64,000 bases of DNA from Karalla daura. Taxonomy: Eukaryota > Chordata > Actinopteri > Chaetodontiformes > Leiognathidae. The DNA is taken from the NCBI GenBank assembly GCA_029224185.1, contig CM055189.1:28395457-28459456 (forward strand), written 5' to 3'. The position numbers and the translations under genes were made by a program. Below the pieces are notes generated by a model that did no database searches, had not been told where the DNA came from, and worked only from the letters and a program-made list of their open reading frames with translations. Below are positions 60,615-64,000 of the stretch, piece after piece (the stretch's first letter is position 1; every line of letters starts with the position of its first letter).

Positions 60615-63600
60615 CAGAACTCCACAAACAAACATTCGCAACGTTGCCATACTTTGACTTTGAAACTTCATTTTATTTCAAAAACTGAAGTATCTTGTGG
60701 TGTGTTTGTGTAGCGAGTTGCACGCTGATTGGTTGCTTGGCTTTTCAGCAGCACCTCTTCTCGACGACCATGTGCTCAGGTCCCTGCTCCAATGTCTCCT
60801 CTGCTGACATGGTAATACAAAGTGATGAGGCGTCCAGCTTCAATGCACCCCAGCAGATGGCACAGGCCCTGGGAGACTCCCAGAGTTTGAAAGGACCCCC
60901 TCAGCATTGGGCATGTCCAATCTCTTCTGAGCACCGGGCCGACATGCGGGATCGCTGAAAAATCAGCTCTCGTTTCGCTCTTTTCACGCTGCTCCCAGCC
61001 ACACCCTAAGCAGCAGACAAATTCATTTTTCCAGTTTTGTAGGAACATTGGTGCTCTCTCATGCGGGGTAGGCCATAAACCAGTGCGCCTTGTGAAATTT
61101 AAACGACGAGCCTCATCGTAGGCCCAGTGCAGCCTTTTCTCTCCAAAAGCCCCCATTCATTGTCCCACCACTGCCATCAATGTTAAACGTTACACTACTC
61201 CTCGCGACTGTGGCCACAGTTCTCACAGTACACACACCAAATGGTGTCAGGGCATTCTGGAGACTCTCCCCTACGGCTTGACAGTTAGCTCATGTTCCAG
61301 ATTGGTGAAAGCGTTGTCTCCATAGAGCCAAAATTTTATCACGTGGCCAATTTGGCTTTTTCCCATAAGAATGAATGGGAAAAAAAGAACTCCACAAACA
61401 TTCGCAACGTTGCCATACTTTGACTTTGAAACTTCATTTTATTTCAAAAATTGAAGAATCTTGTGGTGTGTTTGTGTAGCGCGTTGCACGCTGATAGGTT
61501 GTATGGTTTTTCAGCAGCACCTCTTCTCGACGACCATGTGCTCAGGTACCTTCTCCATTGTCTCGTCTGCTGACATGGTAATACAAAGTGATGAGGCGTC
61601 CAGCTTCAATGCATCTCAGCAGATGGCACAGGCCCTGGGAGACTCCCAGAGTTTGAAAGGACCCCCTCAGCATTGGGCATGTCCAATCTCTTCTGAGCAC
61701 CGGGCCGACATGCGGGATCGCTGAAAAATCAGCTCTCGTTTCGCTCTTTTCACGCTGCTCCCAGCCACACCCTAAGCAGCAGACAAATTCTTTTTTCCAG
61801 TTTTGTAGGAACATTGGTGCTCTCTCATGCGGGGTTGGCCATAAACCCGTGCGCCTTGTGAAATTCTATATGACGAGCCTCATCGTAGGCCCAGTGCAGC
61901 CTTTTCTCTCCATAAGCCCCCATTCATTTTCCCACCGCTGCCATCAATGTTAAACGTTACACTACTCCTCGCGACTGTGGCCACAGTTCTCATAGTACAC
62001 ACACCAAATCGTGTCAGGGCGTTCTGGAGACTCTCCCCTACGGTGTGACAGTGAACTCATATTCCAGATTGGGGAAAGCGTTGTCTCCATAGAGCCAAAT
62101 GTTTATCACTTGGCCAATTTGGCTTTTTCCCATAAGAATGAATGGGAACAACAGAACTCCACAAACGAACATTCACAACCTTGCCATACTTTGACTTTGA
62201 AACTTCATTTTCATTTCAAAAATTGAAGAATGTTGTGGTGTGTTTGTGTAGCGAGTTGCACGCTGATTGGTTGTATGGTTTTTCAGCAGCACCTCTTCTC
62301 GACGACCATGTGCTCAGGTACCTTCTCCATTGTCTCGTCTGCTGACATGGTAATACAAAGTGATGAGGCGTCCAGCTTCAATGCACCCCAGCAGATGGCA
62401 CAGGCCCTGGGAGACTCCCAGAGTTTGAAAGGACCCCCTCAGCATTGGGCATGTCCAATCTCTTCTGAGCACCGGGCCGACATGCGGGATCGCTGAAAAA
62501 TCAGCTCTCGTTTCGTTCTTTTCACGCTGCTCCCAGCCACACCCTAAGCAGCAGACAAATTCTTTTTTCCAGTTTTGTAGGAACATTGGTGCTCTCTCAT
62601 GCGGGGTAGGCCATAAACCAGTGCGCCTTGTGAAATTTAAACGACGAGCCTCATCGTAGGCCCAGTGCAGCCTTTTCTCTCCAAAAGCCCCCATTCATTG
62701 TCCCACCACTGCCATCAATGTTAAACGTTACACTACTCCTCGCGACTGTGGCCACAGTTCTCACAGTACACACGACAAATCGTGTCAGGGCATTCTGGAG
62801 ACTCTCCCCTACAGTGTGACAGTGAGCTCATATTCCAGATTGGGGAAAGCGTTGTCTCCATAGAGCCAAATGTTTATCACTTGGCCAATTTGGGTTTTCC
62901 CATAAGAATGAATGGGAAAAAAAGAACTCCACAAACAAACATTCGCAACGTTGCCATACTTTGACTTTGAAACTTCATTTGCATTTCAAAAATTGAAGAG
63001 TCTTGTGGTGTGTTTGTGTAGCGAGTTGCACGCTGATTGGTTGTATGGTTTTTCAGCAGCACCTCTTCTCGACGACCATGTGCTCAGGTACCTTCTCCAT
63101 TGTCTCGTCTGCTGACATGGTAATACAAAGTGATGAGGCGTCCAGCTTCAATGCATCCCAGCAGATGGCACAGGCCCTGGGAGACTCCCAGAGTTTGAAA
63201 GGACCCCCTCAGCATTGGGCATGTCCAATCTCTTCTGAGCACCGGGCCGACATGCGGGATCGCTGAAAAATCAGCTCTCGTTTCGCTCTTTTCACGCTGC
63301 TCCCAGCCACACCCTAAGCAGCAGACAAATTCATTTTTCCAGTTTTGTAGGAACATTGGTGCTCTCTCATGCGGGGTAGGCCATAAACCAGTGCGCCTTG
63401 TGAAATTTAAACGACGAGCCTCATCGTAGGCCCAGTGCAGCCTTTTCTCTCCAAAAGCCCCCATTCATTGTCCCACCACTGCCATCAATGTTAAACGTTA
63501 CACTACTCCTCGCGACTGTGGCAACAGTTCTCACAGTACACACACCAAATCGTGTCAGGGCGTTCTGGAGACTCTCCCCTACGGTGTGACAGTGAACTCA

Positions 63601-64000
63601 TATTCCAGATTGGGGAAAGCGTTGTCTCCACAGAGCCAAATGTTTATCACTTGGCCAATTTGGCTTTTTCCCATAAGAATGAATGGGAAAAAAAGAACTC
63701 CACAAACATTCGCAACGTTGCCATACTTTGACTTTGAAACTTCATTTTCATTTCAAAAATTGAAGAGTCTTGTGGTGTGTTTGTGTAGCGAGTTGCACGC
63801 TGATTGGTTGTATGGTTTTTCAGCAGCACCTCTTCTCGACGACCATGTGCTCAGGTACCTTCTCCATTGTCTCGTCTGCTGACATGGTAATACAAAGTGA
63901 TGAGGCGTCCAGCTTCAATGCATCCCAGCAGATGGCACAGGCCCTGGGACACTCCCAGAGTTTGAAAGGGCCCCTTCAGCATTGGGCATGTCCAATCTCT

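Larger units (their letters stand above)
47683..64000 (+). repeat. Satellite array, right block: same ~770-bp monomer
   Basis: The array resumes in mid-monomer after the LINE and continues in the same orientation to the window edge. Phase-marker starts are 48162, 48932, 49702, 50473, 51243, 52009, 52780, 53547, 54317, 55087, 55858, 56628, 57395, 58164, 58935, 59704, 60475, 61244, 62011, 62782 and 63552 (cut by the window end). The stretch 47683-48161 completes the monomer begun at 43064. Copies here often read ctccaaaagcc where left-block copies mostly read ctccataagcc, and often agcgcg or gattgg where others have agcgag or gatagg. No unrelated sequence interrupts the block. Confidence 0.97.

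Noticed and set aside
2302..64000. Centromere CENP-B box in the monomer
   Set aside because: I looked for the nTTCGnnnnAnnCGGGn core on both strands of the consensus and found only partial pieces (ttcgc, gcggga) with wrong spacing.
2302..64000. Tandem RNA genes (5S, snRNA, tRNA) or a tRNA-derived SINE array
   Set aside because: No A/B box pair, 5S internal control region or snRNA core was seen. The unit shows none of the expected conserved blocks.
2302..64000. CRISPR-like array
   Set aside because: The whole unit repeats without short repeats separated by unique spacers, and the context is eukaryotic.

Overview
The window looks like vertebrate, most likely teleost fish, nuclear DNA from a heterochromatin-like region. 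Three things fill it: the 3' end of an endogenous retrovirus (1-2301), a very long tandem array of a ~770-bp satellite monomer (2302-64000), and one LINE of the L2/CR1 group inserted in that array (43354-47682, minus strand). I find no host protein-coding gene, tRNA, rRNA, snRNA or CRISPR array. The teleost assignment is inferred from the L2 element (SGNH-esterase domain joined to endonuclease-RT) and the fish-like gammaretrovirus-type env. Another aquatic vertebrate is not excluded.

Region 1 (1-2301), + strand: the C-terminus of pol (integrase, GPY/F module, stop at 127-129), a short pol-env gap, an uninterrupted 491-codon env (signal peptide, CXXC, furin site, CX6CC, membrane anchor), a polypurine tract, and a 444-bp 3' LTR (TG...CA) with two CCAAT boxes, a TATA box and an overlapping AATAAA. 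The LTR abuts satellite sequence directly, so the provirus probably lies inside or at the edge of the array.

Region 2 (2302-43353) and region 4 (47683-64000): 75 head-to-tail monomer copies, of which 72 are uninterrupted full-length, one is split by the LINE, and the first and last are partial. Most are 769-771 bp; variants run from 755 to 774 bp. Monomers fall into subfamilies told apart by small indels and point variants, and these recur with longer periods (about 1540, 2311, 3077, 4624, 5393 and 6164 bp). The result is a mosaic of higher-order repeats. Each monomer carries a 14-bp perfect palindrome and most carry a short hairpin; a CACGTG or CACTTG next to a CCAAT is also typical. Open frames in the monomers are repeat shadows: the unit is generally not a multiple of three and stops differ from copy to copy.

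Region 3 (43354-47682): a 4.33-kb 5'-truncated L2 LINE on the minus strand with an esterase-domain fragment, an in-frame TGA, and a long endonuclease-reverse transcriptase frame with its catalytic motifs present, then a 3' UTR ending in GTTGAA-type repeats. It is present once and was not copied with neighbouring repeat blocks, so it probably arrived after the last local amplification. The points most worth a second look are the nested repeat architecture with a recurring 8-monomer period, the palindrome and hairpin kept in the satellite, the single-stop L2 polyprotein, its in-frame junction with satellite sequence, and the intact env.
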